The notes under the pieces: generated by a model
Databases searched by the model: none
The model's input: only the letters and a program-made list of their open reading frames with translations
What the model was told of the DNA's origin: nothing
NCBI GenBank assembly: GCA_038503035.1
Contig: JAVSML010001016.1
Coordinates: forward strand, 1-64,000
Source of the DNA: Crocodylus rhombifer
Taxonomy: Eukaryota > Chordata > Crocodylia > Crocodylidae
Length of the DNA stretch: 64,000 bases
Direction of reading: 5' to 3'
In this document: positions 9,601 through 20,490 of the stretch, in pieces
Numbering within the stretch: position 1 is the stretch's first letter
Layout: each line of letters begins with the position of its first letter
Program-made: the position numbers and the translations under genes

Positions 9601-12600
9601 CCACTTTGGTACTTCCCTGCACTGGCAATAGTCAGAATTGGGATCTGATTCAAGATCCCACAATCATGCCTCCCATCATACACCTGTAGCATTGAGGAGA
9701 CACCATTATTGGGATCATGAATCAGAACCCATTGTACTGTTAACTGAAGTTCTGCCCGTGGCCTATGTATTGGCTGTGTTACATGATAATTTTATCTGGT
9801 TCCTGCAGCTGTTAAACCCTGGACTATCCATACATTACCATGTGAAATTAGTTTTGAGCAACCATTAGACAGCGTAAAGTTATGCAGGTCCAGGACAGAT
9901 TTATCTGTAATCTGTGTTACCCAGCTTGTGTTACATGAATGTGCAGCCACTTTAGGCACCCCCACTGCCAGTGGCCTGAATTGGGCCCACTGTACCTCCT
10001 CTGAACCCTTCCTCCCCTGAAAATCAAGTTGCTATCCCCCACTGCCCTTACCAGCCTGGAACAGGCTCCCTGTCACTCTGACCCCATCTCCCACCAGCCC
10101 AGATCAGGCCTGCTGTCACCCATTCCCCCCAGATTCCCACTCACCCCTCCCACACTCCACAGCTCCCAGATTACATGTGGCTGCCAGTAGTGCCTTGGAG
10201 GAGCAGGCAGGGAAGGGGGACATGCATGCCTGGCCACCATTGCTACTCTTTGGTATCAGCCCAAAGATCAGCTGCAGCTTGTGTTCCCTTTCCATGCCTG
10301 CTCCCCCGGGACGGTGCCAGCAGCCACAAGTAAGCCACAAACTTCAGAGAATGTGGGTGAGCTTCAAGGGCCAGGAGAGGCAGGGGAGAGCACTGGGAAA
10401 CTCTTATGGGGCAGATGAGGGGAACCCCAGGGGCAGGGGGAGAACAGAGGGCTCAGGGGGGACCCTGGAATGGGAGGTAAGGAGGGGAAGGATTCTTACC
10501 TTTCAGTCCTCAAGGCCCCTGATCACCTGAACATGCAACTGCTTCAAAACTGAGCTAACACTAACACAATTCAACGTTTTAGAAGCTTAAAGTGTAATAT
10601 GTATCAATGCCCTAGCAACTCTACTTTGTAATGCCTCTTGCAATATTAATCAACTTCTGAGTAAAAGAGGCTTTTTAACTGTGGTTAGGTGTAAAGTCAC
10701 TGTGAATGCAAGAATGATGAAAAAGGTGGTTATTCAATCTTTTTGTACTTTTTCATATTAAGAAGCAGATATCTCAATGCTGTGTCAGTTTTTTACCTGT
10801 GGAAGAAAGACGTAATCAGCCCAAACTCTGGCTCTAAATTCACAAGATGGCATCAATACAGACAAAGTCCTGTAGAGATCCTCATTCATTGCAGAGAGCT
10901 AGAGCGAAATCCAAATAGGATGTTGGCAGCTGAAGTGGAACCTAAGTAGAATTAAGGTGCTTAAATCTTACATATCAACTCTGAATCACACCATTCAACT
11001 GCCACCTAATCCAAGAGGTATATAACCTCTCAGTTACTTCATGGCTTTGGGGTATTTTTTTTTTACAGTAAAATCTCCCAGGTGCTTAAAGTTCTGCCTC
11101 TGTGCATGCCCACAGCACCAGGTCCTGACAAAGCTTGCCTGTTGGCACTAGATTTATGACTCAGATTCCTTGTTCCAGGCAGACCCAAACCCTCAGACCT
11201 ATCATGACTTCTTCCATTTGATAATAGGGAAATGTTATTGATACACAGTGAGAGCACATAAAAGTAATGCAGGCAAGGCACACAAAATTACCCTCACCCT
11301 GATTCTATTTCTACCAGTCTTAGGGCTGTCACAGAGGGAAGGTACATCTGGCCAGTATATGAGCTTCAACCTGTGGTTCTTTCTTCAATGTCAGCAGTCT
11401 GGAGGTTGACGGCTGAGGCCCATCCCTCCCCTCAGTCATGTGGGTGAGATGGGCTGGTGGTGTGCCCTCTTTCCATTTGTGGCCTCAGGTTCCCCCCTAA
11501 GGGACTTTTTGCTGCTCTGAAATCCCTCCTCTGATGACTCTTCATTTCTGGATACCATTGATTGGTTTCCTGTGGTCATCATACTGTCCACATTCTGTTC
11601 TGTCAGCATACTCCTTTGTTTCCATAAACCCATCACATGCATACATCTTAACTTGGGCATTTAGCAGTGTCTTAATTTGGTCTATCCACCAAAACCAGAA
11701 ATCCCAGGGACTTTGCAGCTGGGCATTGTGCCCTGATTCCATTGTGGCAAGACTATCTTTTGTTAAGGGACACTATTTGAATTTCCCAGGATGTTTGTCC
11801 ATTGGCCTCAGACACAGTGTCAAGCTATGAACCTTTATCAGAAACTGGCTTTTAGAAACCAATTAACCCTTGCCGTTGCCCTGAACCATTGTTCTCATGC
11901 ATATCTATCTACCTACAAGGCGGTTAATAAATATCATTTTGTAGCTAGTAGCCTAACACCTAGACCCAACCGAGATCTACAAATTAGATGTTTCTCTACT
12001 TATCCCATATCACATCAGAGTCTCAGTCCCGTAGGGAGATTCTGAAAACACTTCCCATAAATCTAATGACTTGAGAACCACATAAAAGGACTTGACAGCA
12101 ACCACTTTCTTTTTAAAAAGTCCAACAGTTAAGAGTGCAACACCCAAACTGTGAGTAACCTTAATTCATTTCCCTTCCCTACTCAAGGAAATTCAAGCAT
12201 CCTTCTTCTATTTCCCAGGAGACTGTCCTAACCACCAGGCATTTTCCAACTCTCCATTTGGAGACTTACCAATATACATGAAAAATTCATGATTCACTAG
12301 GTTGGAGAATGCTAGTAGGAAGCAGCATGAATCAGTAGATTAATGTTTTGAGCACTTGGCTTTTAGCCTCTGCCTAATGACTGTTTCATGTAAAACTAAA
12401 CAAAAAAGTCTCAGTGCAGGGACTGGAGTCCAGAACTGCCCTTTCCTTATGATCCCCTAACAAATAGGCTACACTCAGTCTCCCTTCTTCCATGAAGGCT
12501 TTTTCCCTGGACTCAAAATATTTAGAATTCTTTTAGGCATAATGGAAATGATATAAAAGTTGGGATGAAGTATGCCACCATCATAAAACAATCAATAAGC

Positions 12601-13075
12601 TATTTGTTAGGGTGCTCTCCTGGAAGGCAGGGAAATGTATGTGTGAATCTCTCAGCCAAGTTTCCCACTTCCTTGCTGAGTACTCTGATCCCTGAGATAT
12701 CAGGTAAAAATACATATATTTTTATATAATATACAGTGAAACATGCATTATTATCAACTAAAGTAAAACAAAACAAAGTGAGCCCCTCTTCATTTTTAAA
12801 GCAGAGTGTTCTGAGCTGTGAATCTAAACCGGAGAAGCACATTTCCAATTAATGCCAAGTAAGATGGCTAGACCTCCAGAAAAGTGTGACTTTTAAGAAT
12901 ATATTCCAATCCTTGGCATTCCCCCATTGACTAGCTCTAGGTTAGTCCCATTCTGTGGAGTTGAAATGTGCTGGTGCTTATGCCAAACTCAAGGGAAGAT
13001 ATTCTATAACAGACACCTAATAAGTTAGATATTCCAGCACCTTTTTCTTTTTTTTTTTTTTGGATATTGGTCATA
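9601..13075. other. unassigned sequence with a C-rich block at about 9950-10530
   Basis: The first part is C- and G-rich (long CCCC and GGGG runs in 9990-10530) and carries a 117-codon open frame at 10177-10530. Its composition, rich in Gly, Arg, Pro and Ser, reflects base bias rather than a known domain. The rest is AT-rich. I recognise no gene, and no transposon ends could be fixed. Confidence 0.45.
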
Positions 13076-13165
13076 TGAGCATAAGAACTGCCTTACTAAG
13101 TCAAACCAAAAGTCCATCTAGCACAGTATCCTGTCTCTGATAGTGAAAACAGCAGATGCTGCAGA
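13076..13165 (-). mobile_element. 3' end of an old CR1/L3-type LINE, minus strand
   Basis: CATAAGAACTGCCTTACTAA, then CATCTAGCACAGTATCCTGT and GATGCTGCAGAGCAG, match the antisense 3' end of the same family as at 6899 and 35568. It may be the 3' end of the element whose coding part resumes at about 14055, with later sequence between the two pieces. Confidence 0.7.
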
Positions 13166-13482
13166 GCAGTGGTCAAAAACCTTTTTAGGTTGTGGGTTGG
13201 AATGACCCGTCTCAGGTCGGGGTAAGCAGGTGCTAGGACCCAGCTGCCATCATTGCCACTTCTCCCCACCGTGCCCCAGGAGAAGGCAACACTGATGAAT
13301 CCTATCAAAGACACCTTTATCTGTGGGCCAGCTCCAACAGCTCTGGATCCAGCTCATGAGCAAGAGGATCCTGAGCCTTACTTTAGAGGACAAGTGAAGG
13401 AAGCAAGCCACATGTAAAGTGACTGAACACCTTCCCAGTTGCCAGCAGTTATAGGTTGTTGAGAGGTGTCCTAAGCCTGCAG
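13166..13482. other. GC-richer insert with one hAT-like end
   Basis: The left edge reads CAGTGGTCAAAAACCTTTTT (from about 13167), a form typical of hAT-type terminal repeats in reptiles. The interior is GC-rich. No matching right end or 8-bp duplication was found, so the element, if real, is truncated, perhaps by the CR1 that follows. Confidence 0.35.
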
Positions 13483-14055
13483 TGATATAGAAATGATAGA
13501 AAATTAGGATTGGAAGGGACCTCAGAAGGTCATCAAGTCCAACCCCTAGTTCAAAGCATGACCATCCCGAACTAGATCATCCCAGCTAAAGCTTTGTCTA
13601 GCCAGGTCTTAAAAACCTCCAAGAATAGAGAATCCACAACCTGGGTAACCTGTTCCAGTGTTTTACTACCCTCTCAGTAAGAAAATTCTTTCTAATATCT
13701 AACCTAAACTTCCCTTGCTGCAACTTGAGACCATTGCTCATTCTATCATCTGCCACCACTGAGAACAATCTAGCTCCATCCTTTTTTGAACCCCCCTTCA
13801 GGTAGTTGAAGGCTGCTATTAAATCCCTTCTCAGTCTCCTCTTCTCCAGACTAAATAAGCTCAGTTCCCTCAGTCTTCCCTCATAAGTCATGTTCCCCAG
13901 CCCCCTCACCATTTTTGTTGCCCTCTGTTGGATCTTCTCCAACTTGTCCACATCCTTTCTGCAACAAAAGGGGGGCGGGCAAAACTGAACAGAGTACTCC
14001 AGATGTGGCCTCACCAGTGCTAAATAGAGGAGAATAATCACTTCCCTGACTATTT
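13483..14055 (-). mobile_element. 5'-truncated CR1 LINE, minus strand
   Basis: The 3' end is at the left: GATTGGAAGGGACCTCAGAA (13508-13527) is the CR1 antisense 3' untranslated region, followed by the antisense ORF2 C-terminus. On the right the element stops near 14055, where L3-type sequence begins. The tail belongs to the subfamily with the AAAGCATGACCATCC box, also seen at 20224 and 51034. Confidence 0.9.
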
Positions 14056-14101
14056 TGTTGTTTAATCCCTTTTTGAACCCCGTTATGCTATTAGCCTCCA
14101 C
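13598..14101 (-). pseudogene. CR1 ORF2 C-terminal fragment (167 codons)
   Basis: The frame covers the conserved C-terminal third of CR1 ORF2: [59 protein letters not shown] and KHWNRLP. The polymerase active site is not included. The first 15-20 residues ([15 protein letters not shown]) come from the neighbouring L3-type element, so the frame crosses a repeat junction and is not a natural protein. A shift in WNRLPR replaces the usual ending. It is non-functional. Confidence 0.85.
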
Positions 14102-14640
14102 AAGATACTATGGCAATGAGTTCCACAAGTTAATTCTGCATGACATACTTCCCTTTGTTTGTTTTAAAGCTGATACCTTAATTTATGGTACCTTTCTGAT
14201 TCTCATATTACAAAACACACTTTTTCCATATCATTCATGATTTTATAGGTCTGGTTCATATCCTCTGTCACCTCTCTTCCAAGCTGAAGAGTCCTAGTTT
14301 TTTCAGTCTCTCATGTGGAAGTCATTTTATACTGTTGGTCATATTTGTTTACTTTTTCTGTAACTTTTCTAGTTCTACTATATTATTTTTGAGATGGCAT
14401 AATAGGAACTACACACAATAGTCAAAATGTAGGTGCATTTTGTGATATCTTTCTATAACTCTTTACCACCAACTTAGGATTTGAATATCCAAAAAAATGT
14501 TGTGCCATCTGCAAACTTGCCACCTCACTAGTTACTCCTTTTGCCATGTCATTTCATGACAAATATGTTTAACCACACAGGTCCCAGGACAGATCCCCAC
14601 TCTTTACCTTCTTCCATTGTTAAAAAAATAGTTAAATGCA
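14056..14640 (-). mobile_element. old CR1/L3-type LINE fragment, minus strand
   Basis: The antisense of the LINE C-terminal coding region is recognisable: TTTTGAACCCCGTTATGCTA (14071-14090), then the antisense of a 'lf.leKlr' stretch at CAAGCTGAAGAGTCCTAGTT (14280-14299). TGTGCCATCTGCAAACTTGC (14501-14520) is the antisense of the block just before the active site, and GTCCCAGGACAGATCCCCAC is the antisense of the VPQGSVLGP region. Stops are too frequent for an open frame. It is probably a continuation of the tail at 13076-13165. Confidence 0.75.
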
Positions 14641-14949
14641 ACCAACTTTCCTATTGCCATTCTGAACATAACTATTTCCCTTCAAGTGACTTGGCTGTCC
14701 ATACAATGACTTCATTTAGAGAATAGAACAAAACTACACAGAGAAGTGTATCTTTAACATTTCTTCTGCTCTGAACAGGGACCATCCTTTTAGATGGGAA
14801 CTCAGTATTATTAAGTAGAACTGACTCTCATCCCTGTTACACACATGAAAGATAAACATAATTTCACATATCTGTAACTGCAAACATGATGTTACATATG
14901 AGCTGGGATAAGGACAATACATAAGAACAAATTACCCAAATAAGGGCAG

Positions 14950-15230
14950 TTTTACATGTACTCCAGAGATGGAGGGTGGGGCGCTTTAATTAGAGCAGCT
15001 CAGCATCTTGTGTATCAGCATCCCTGTGCTTCAAAATAGTGGCAGGNNNNNNNNNNTTGAACAAGGTTTAATTAAAGCATTCCTGCCACTATTTTGAAGT
15101 GCAGGGACACTGATACATGAGACGTGGAAGCTGGCTGGAGTGCAGTAATTGCCATGCTTCAGAAGACTTGATTAATCAAACCTGCTCTGATACGCTGTAA
15201 TTACAGCACATCAGAGCAGCCTCTAAGTCA
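14950..15230. mobile_element. foldback MITE-like repeat interrupted by an assembly gap
   Basis: The left arm (about 15001-15046, ending CTTCAAAATAGTGGCAGG) and the right arm (about 15076-15125, starting CCTGCCACTATTTTGAAG) are near-perfect reverse complements. They flank the 10-N gap and the TTTAATTAAAGC segment. Further right, 15184-15217 is a 34-bp palindrome (GCTCTGATACGCTGTAATTA and its complement, two mismatched dinucleotides). No coding capacity. The structure matches a long foldback MITE. Confidence 0.65.
15047..15056. other. assembly gap, 10 N
   Basis: Ten N bases lie exactly inside the loop between two inverted arms. The round number marks an estimated gap. The hairpin is the likely reason that sequencing or assembly stopped here. 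Confidence 0.99.
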
Positions 15231-15811
15231 CTGAAGCAATGATCTTTTGCACAAAAATAACTAACACAACTCTTTTCCAGAGACACCATGATGATAAATT
15301 ACTGTAATTTATAGCTCCAAGGGTGCAATAACAATTCTGGATAAAAAGGATTAATCATACGAATGTATGGCATCTTTACATCTAGACTGTCAAAACTGAG
15401 AATGTGAACTAGGAAAAACAATTTCTACAAATTCAAGACATGTTTACTATAAATAAGAATATGCCATTTTTCTCTTCCATTTGCAGCTATCATAGTTTGC
15501 TAGCTTTCATGCAAGCACCACTGGTGTAACCACTGTCAAAAAAGATGACGCAATAGCAGCAGAAAAGAAACAGAAAAACATCAGCAATTATAGTTAGGAA
15601 AAAAATTGCACAGTCAATGTCCTGACAGCATTCAGACTTGATTTGCATGCTAGTGGCATAAATTCTGTATGAAATTAATATTTAAAAAGTCAGGAAGGAA
15701 GCCCTTTAAAGAACCATTGTTTCCCTGGGGAACACATTGGAAGCTCACTCAACTGTATTATGTTTTGGGAAAACAATATCCCTAAATCATGGAATTAGGA
15801 AGGTTAGTGAG

Positions 15812-16764
15812 TAGGGCCGTTCGAAATTTCACCTGGTGTTTTGTTTCAAAGTTGTTTTGATGCGTTTCAAGCTCAAAACAGTGAAATCATAATGAAACAA
15901 AGCCTTCAAAACAACTTCAAAACAAAACAAGGGCACTTGAAATGTTTTGAAAGTTTCTAAACATTTTGAGTATCAAAGCTATGCTTACTTGGCATCAGCA
16001 TGAGTCCAAACCAGCAGCAGCAGCCTCCTGTCATCTGGCAAGCAGATTGGGGGTTCGCCCTCACCCCCAGGAGGGCTGCGGGGGCCTTGCTGGACTGCTT
16101 CTAGGGCTGCGGGCCCCTAGTCTGCCTGCTGGATGACAGGAGGCTATTGCTGCCACCTGGGACCAGGTCTGGGCGCAGCCCACACCCAGTAACAGGAAGA
16201 TCAGTTCTGCCACTGGCTCCAGCGGGCAGCACCAGCCTCCTGTCATCTGGCAGGCAGATCAGGGGCCTGGACTGGAAGCCCCTGCAGCCCTCTTGGGGGT
16301 GCCGGCGAGCCCTTGATTTACCTGTCAGATGACATGAGGCTGGTGCTGCTGGCTGGGACTGGCTCTGGGAGCAGCCCAGGCTGGGAAGTTAGGTGCTGCC
16401 ACTGGCCCCAGCCAGCAGCACCAGCCTCCTTTCATCCAGCAGGCAGATCATGGGCTCACCCGCACCCCCAAAAGGTCTGCAGGGGATGTGCCGGACTCCT
16501 CCTGGGGCATGGGCCCCCAATCTGCCTGGCAGATGACAGGAGGCTGGTGCCGCTGGCTGGGGCCAGCAGCAGCACCAATATTCCTGGTGCTGGTTGTGGA
16601 ATAGCCTGTGGGCGAAATGTCTAAACAGCACCGAAACAGTTTTGACTAAATGAAATGGAACAGTGCTTTCCGAATGAAACAAAAGTCAAAATGAAACACT
16701 GTTCCATTGAAACATCAAAACTGACTGAAGTCAAAGCAGAACAGTGCTGTTTCACACAGCCCTA
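15812..16764. mobile_element. non-autonomous hAT element with 8-bp target duplication
   Basis: The ends are TAGGGCCGT (15812-15820) and its imperfect inverse ACAGCCCTA (16756-16764). They are flanked by TTAGTGAG (15804-15811) and TTAGCAAG (16765-16772). The two differences, TG versus CA, are both expected products of one original CG. The outer parts (to about 16000 and from about 16610) are A-rich with many GAAACA/GTTTC words. The middle is GC-rich and repetitive (separate entry). There is no transposase, so it must have been moved in trans. Confidence 0.8.
16010..16580. repeat. three tandem copies of a GC-rich, internally inverted unit
   Basis: The box CAGCCTCCTGTCATCTGGCA appears in forward orientation at about 16021, 16232 and 16431. 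It appears reversed (CTGGCAGATGACAGGAGGCTG type) at about 16122, 16315 and 16525. Forward and reverse copies alternate, so each of the three roughly 200-bp units is a palindrome around a G/C-rich centre (CCCCCAGGAGGGCTGC type). The 103-codon and shorter open frames here are by-products of the composition. Confidence 0.75.
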
Positions 16765-18620
16765 TTAGCAAGTATTTGTTTGCTTGCTTAATTGTGCATC
16801 TTAGTTTAGCACAAAAGGCTTGTCCCCTCATCCAAGGAATTACTCAAAACAAATGAAATATACACATTGCATGTGAACTGTTTTAAGCCATGACTTATAG
16901 ATTATGGGGAGGGGCTGAATACTTTGCAATATAGTCTGTATTTGTGCTATACAAACCATATAAAAATATATGCAAATAAAGGTAAGAGAGTGTAAATATC
17001 TCTCTGGCTCAATTCATCAGACATTCATGTGTTTTTCCAGAGGCAGGATTTAAGAAGCACAGCTGTTACATTGCTGTAAATTCTTGTGCTTGGAAGATGC
17101 TTCAAATGACCAGCAGCAGAACTTCCCGTCTGTCAATGCCCTGTCACTCACAGATGTGGCTACAGGCAGTTTCAGAGAGGTTTTTCTTGTAAAAAATGGC
17201 CTAGAATGGTTCCACACCTCAGCAACTAAGTCCGGAGTTACTGATGCTAAGTTTGCATTTACATTCATTCCTATATGTCTGAACTTTCTGACATCCACTC
17301 TCCAATGTTCAAAAAGGATGCAGCTGTAAGCTAATTGTGTCTCTAGTCCACTTAAAAAGCCATATGCCACGTCTACCACATTTTTAGATGGAGGAAAAAC
17401 CTTAGTATTTTATTTTTTTCTAGTCCTCCAGGATTTTTCAAAATTAATTGAACAATTTAGAATTGGTAAATTCATTTATTTACATATCTGGTATACATAT
17501 TAACCAGACCTGCTGACTTATGTTCTAGTCTTCCAAGTATTCTCTCACTTGTGCTAGAACATGGTGAGGGTAGCTAAGAAAATAAGGGAATGCTTATAAA
17601 TATAGCTGGGGAAAAAGTACAAAGTTCATTTTTACTCTCATGTGTTTGGTCATCAGTTCACAAACCATGGTGTCAGCTCCTGGCTCTAAGTTATCCCCTT
17701 TCAATTGGATGGTGACCTCCTGCATTTTAACATGGCAAGTCAAATCCTGGATTATGGAGTCTCTGAAAATTCCCATTGTTAAGACCCTACAGTAACCCCC
17801 ATATATCCTGCCCCCTTTCCCCATCACCAGTTATTAGTACAGGCAGAACCTGAAACCTTCTGCACCAAAAATTAGAGGAGGAGTAATTCCATTAGCTGGC
17901 AGAAGACTCTATCCTCTGATCCAAAATTGTCATGTGAAGCCAAAATATCAACATTTTTCACCAATGTTTGGGGTCACCAAATATTATTTTAATTTCATTG
18001 ATAGCAGTTTGAAACATTCTATTTTAACTGTGAAAAAATAGAACATATTAGGGTAAATTTCAAAATGAGCACATAGGTAGGGGTGTGCCTGGGGACAAAT
18101 CAGAGTGGCAGAAATATGTGCCACTGCTATTTTTTCTCTGGGAATGCATGTGCACACTTATGGTGATGCTACTATTCAAGCTATATCCACACATTCCAAC
18201 ATGGATTTTTCATTCCAACCCATATGCCATCCCTGTTCTTTCTTCAGATTTCTCCCTTACCCAACTTCTTCATTAGTCTGGTCTCTGCCAAAACCCCTGT
18301 CCCAAGTCTCTCCTTGCCCTATTTTTCTGCTCTAAGCACATTTATCCCCAGTCTATCCATCCATTGTACTCTCTGCTCTTCCTTGTCTTATTACTCATAC
18401 TAATTGTATCTTCCTTCACAGTTTGCATTAGCAGAGGTAGAGAGCTTTCTGTATAAAGCCACTGCACACTTCATTCCTGCTCCCTTTCCCACATACTATG
18501 GTTCATATCAGTACTGTTAATATGATACAAACACACTGTGTCGTCAAAGACCAAAAACCATGAGACTCCTACAAAAGACTTAGCTAAGGGGGAAGTTTCT
18601 CATTAGCATCAGATAAGTGT
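16765..18620. other. no recognisable gene or repeat
   Basis: This is AT-rich sequence. The longest frame is 109 codons on the minus strand (17050-17379), overlapping an 81-codon plus-strand frame, with no motif I recognise. Confidence 0.5.
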
Positions 18621-19260
18621 TTTATCTAAATGACAGATATCCAGGTTATAGCCATATTGGTCTAGACGAAAAGGCAATCAGGACTCATAGATTGTCAGGC
18701 TGGAAGGGACCTTGGAAGATCAATGGGTCCAGCCCCCTGCACTCATTGTAGAGATGATACCTTTTATTAGACCAACAAGATTTTTGCAAAAAAAAAAAAA
18801 AAAAAATTGCAAAAATTTCTTTTAGACCAATACAGCTACAACCTGAATACCTAACACATGGAAGATATCAAATTTTAGCCAATTTTTAAAATGAAATCTT
18901 CATATTTACCCAAGCAGGAAGCAACTGTGACCACCTGAAACCTGAGATCCTGTTCCTGCCTTTCTTTCAAGGTAATTTTGCATCATCACAGATCCTCACA
19001 GGAGGCAAGAGGCTCCATACCAGCTAGGAACTGACTGCCCAGAGGAGTTTTCCATCTATTGACTCCTCTGTGGAATCCTAGGAAATATGAACTTTCATTT
19101 CTATCCAGGTGAACTTTTACATTTTTTTTCTTCAATGTCAGATGAAGGGTGTTTGTGCCCAAAAGCTTGCAATCAAAGAATTTTTTTTGCAAAAATCTTG
19201 GTGGTCTAATAAAAGATATCATCTCTACCACAAGTGCTGATTGCCTTTATCTAAATGACA
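18621..19260. mobile_element. composite insertion between exact 15-bp direct repeats
   Basis: TTTATCTAAATGACA occurs at 18621-18635 and again at 19246-19260. The enclosed 610 bp begin with a segment reading GGTTATAGCCATATTGGTC, then AAAAGGCAATCAGGACTCA, TTTATTAGACCAACAAGAT and a 20-A run (18788-18807). That first part ends in AGACCAATACAGCTACAACC, the inverse of its own start. The far end (about 19135-19245) is an inverted second copy of the inner portion (TCTAATAAAAGATATCATCT, GATTGCC). This is a dispersed reptile repeat of unknown class arranged head to head. The long exact duplication points to an insertion by reverse transcription or a similar process. Confidence 0.6.
18689..18740 (-). 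mobile_element. very short CR1 3' tail nested in the composite repeat
   Basis: AGGCTGGAAGGGACCTTGGA and GGTCCAGCCCCCTGC are CR1 antisense 3'-end sequence. They interrupt the host repeat exactly between two copies of ACTCAT (18683-18688 and 18741-18746). The host reads GGACTCAT then TGTAGAG when the insert is removed. It looks like an extremely 5'-truncated CR1 with a 6-bp duplication. Confidence 0.7.
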
Positions 19261-19319
19261 TGAGTTAGAGAAAACATTATCACAGAAAAGCAATATTGGG
19301 CATTCAGATAGTTCAAGCC

Positions 19320-19505
19320 CTCTACTAACTAACCTTCATAACAGCTCTATGAATTAGACAGGCAAGATATTTTGTCTCCATTTTATAGATAAGGCATTTG
19401 AGCAGAGAAAAGGAGTTACTTGAAGGCAACATGCCAAGCCAATACTAGAGCCAAGATTTAAATCTTAGAACCCCCTAATCCTCACCAATGGGCTCATTTT
19501 GCCCA
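19320..19505 (-). mobile_element. MIR-like SINE remnant, minus strand
   Basis: CATAACAGCTCTATGAATTA, then CTCCATTTTATAGATAAGGC, GAGAAAAGGAGTTACTTGAA and CAAGATTTAAATCTTAGAA follow the antisense MIR core in the right order, with about the divergence expected of an ancient SINE. The tRNA-like head is mostly gone. Confidence 0.65.
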
Positions 19506-20223
19506 GGCACATTGGATATCAGTTTATCTTTGAATAATTTAGTCTTTCACGTGAAGTTGGTTCAATGCCTTAGTGTTTGCCACTTGCTTACAGTATATAA
19601 TGGGCTGTCCCTGTTAATGCCATGTCTCTCACTAGTAACTCATTATTATATAGATTGCTAGTGACTCGTGGATGGAGTTCCTTTTCAAATCAAGTGGAAT
19701 GACTCTGTGCTTTTGGTGGTTTAAAGGAAAACAAACAAACATACAACCCTAGGGTTTTTTTGGATGATGAAGGTTTGATCTCTACTGATGACTACAATGT
19801 CTGTAGGTTGCATATAGTCATGGTCTGTTACACTTACACTATGCCAAGTCCTCCTGGGAAGAACAAAGTCTAAAATGGATCAACATAATTAGAAATCACC
19901 CATGCCTATAACTAATGGGGAAAACAGATTGTTTAAAAAAAAGATGAGGCTGTGATTTGTTAGATTTAATAACAAAAACAATACGCTATTGCTCTGGTTA
20001 AATTACCAGATGTTTTAATCACAAGTACCAATTATTATTAGTTACTGCTTATATTAATTTTATCATTGTAATTTTAAATTTATTTCAAGTCTATTTTAGC
20101 TACAGCGAATATGATATTAGTGGTCATTTTGTTTTACAGATCATAAGCAACGTTGTTTTTTTTAAAATGAATACATGAAGTTGTGGCTATTTTTGTTTTA
20201 ACCTACACATGATAAATATAAAA
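19506..20223. other. no recognisable gene or repeat
   Basis: AT-rich unique sequence with no open frame of note. Confidence 0.5.
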
Positions 20224-20490
20224 CCATAGACTCATAGAAAACTAGGGTTAGAAGGGACCTCAGGAGGTCATCTAGTGAGTCTAGCACCCTACTCAAAGCA
20301 GGACCAGCCCCATTTAGGTCATTCTAGCCAAGGCTTTGTCTAGCTGGGCCATAAAAACCTCTAAGGACAGAGATTCCATCACCTCTCTAGGTAGCCTGTT
20401 CCAGTGCTTCACCACCAGTGAGAAAGTTTTTCCCAATATCCAACCTAAGCTTCCCTTGCTCAACTTTAGATCATTCCTACAACCTGAAAC
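20224..20490 (-). mobile_element. 5'-truncated CR1 LINE tail, minus strand
   Basis: It starts with the antisense CR1 tail (CATAGACTCATAGAAAAC) and GAAGGGACCTCAGGAGGTCA, followed by the antisense C-terminus of ORF2. Minus-strand residues such as [20 protein letters not shown] are readable within 20314-20511. It has the AAAGCAGGACCAGCCC box of the same subfamily as 51034. Only the last 60 or so codons remain. Confidence 0.88.

Noticed and set aside
10177..10530. 117-codon open frame in a C/G-rich block
   Set aside because: Gly/Arg/Pro-rich translation of biased sequence, with no recognisable domain.
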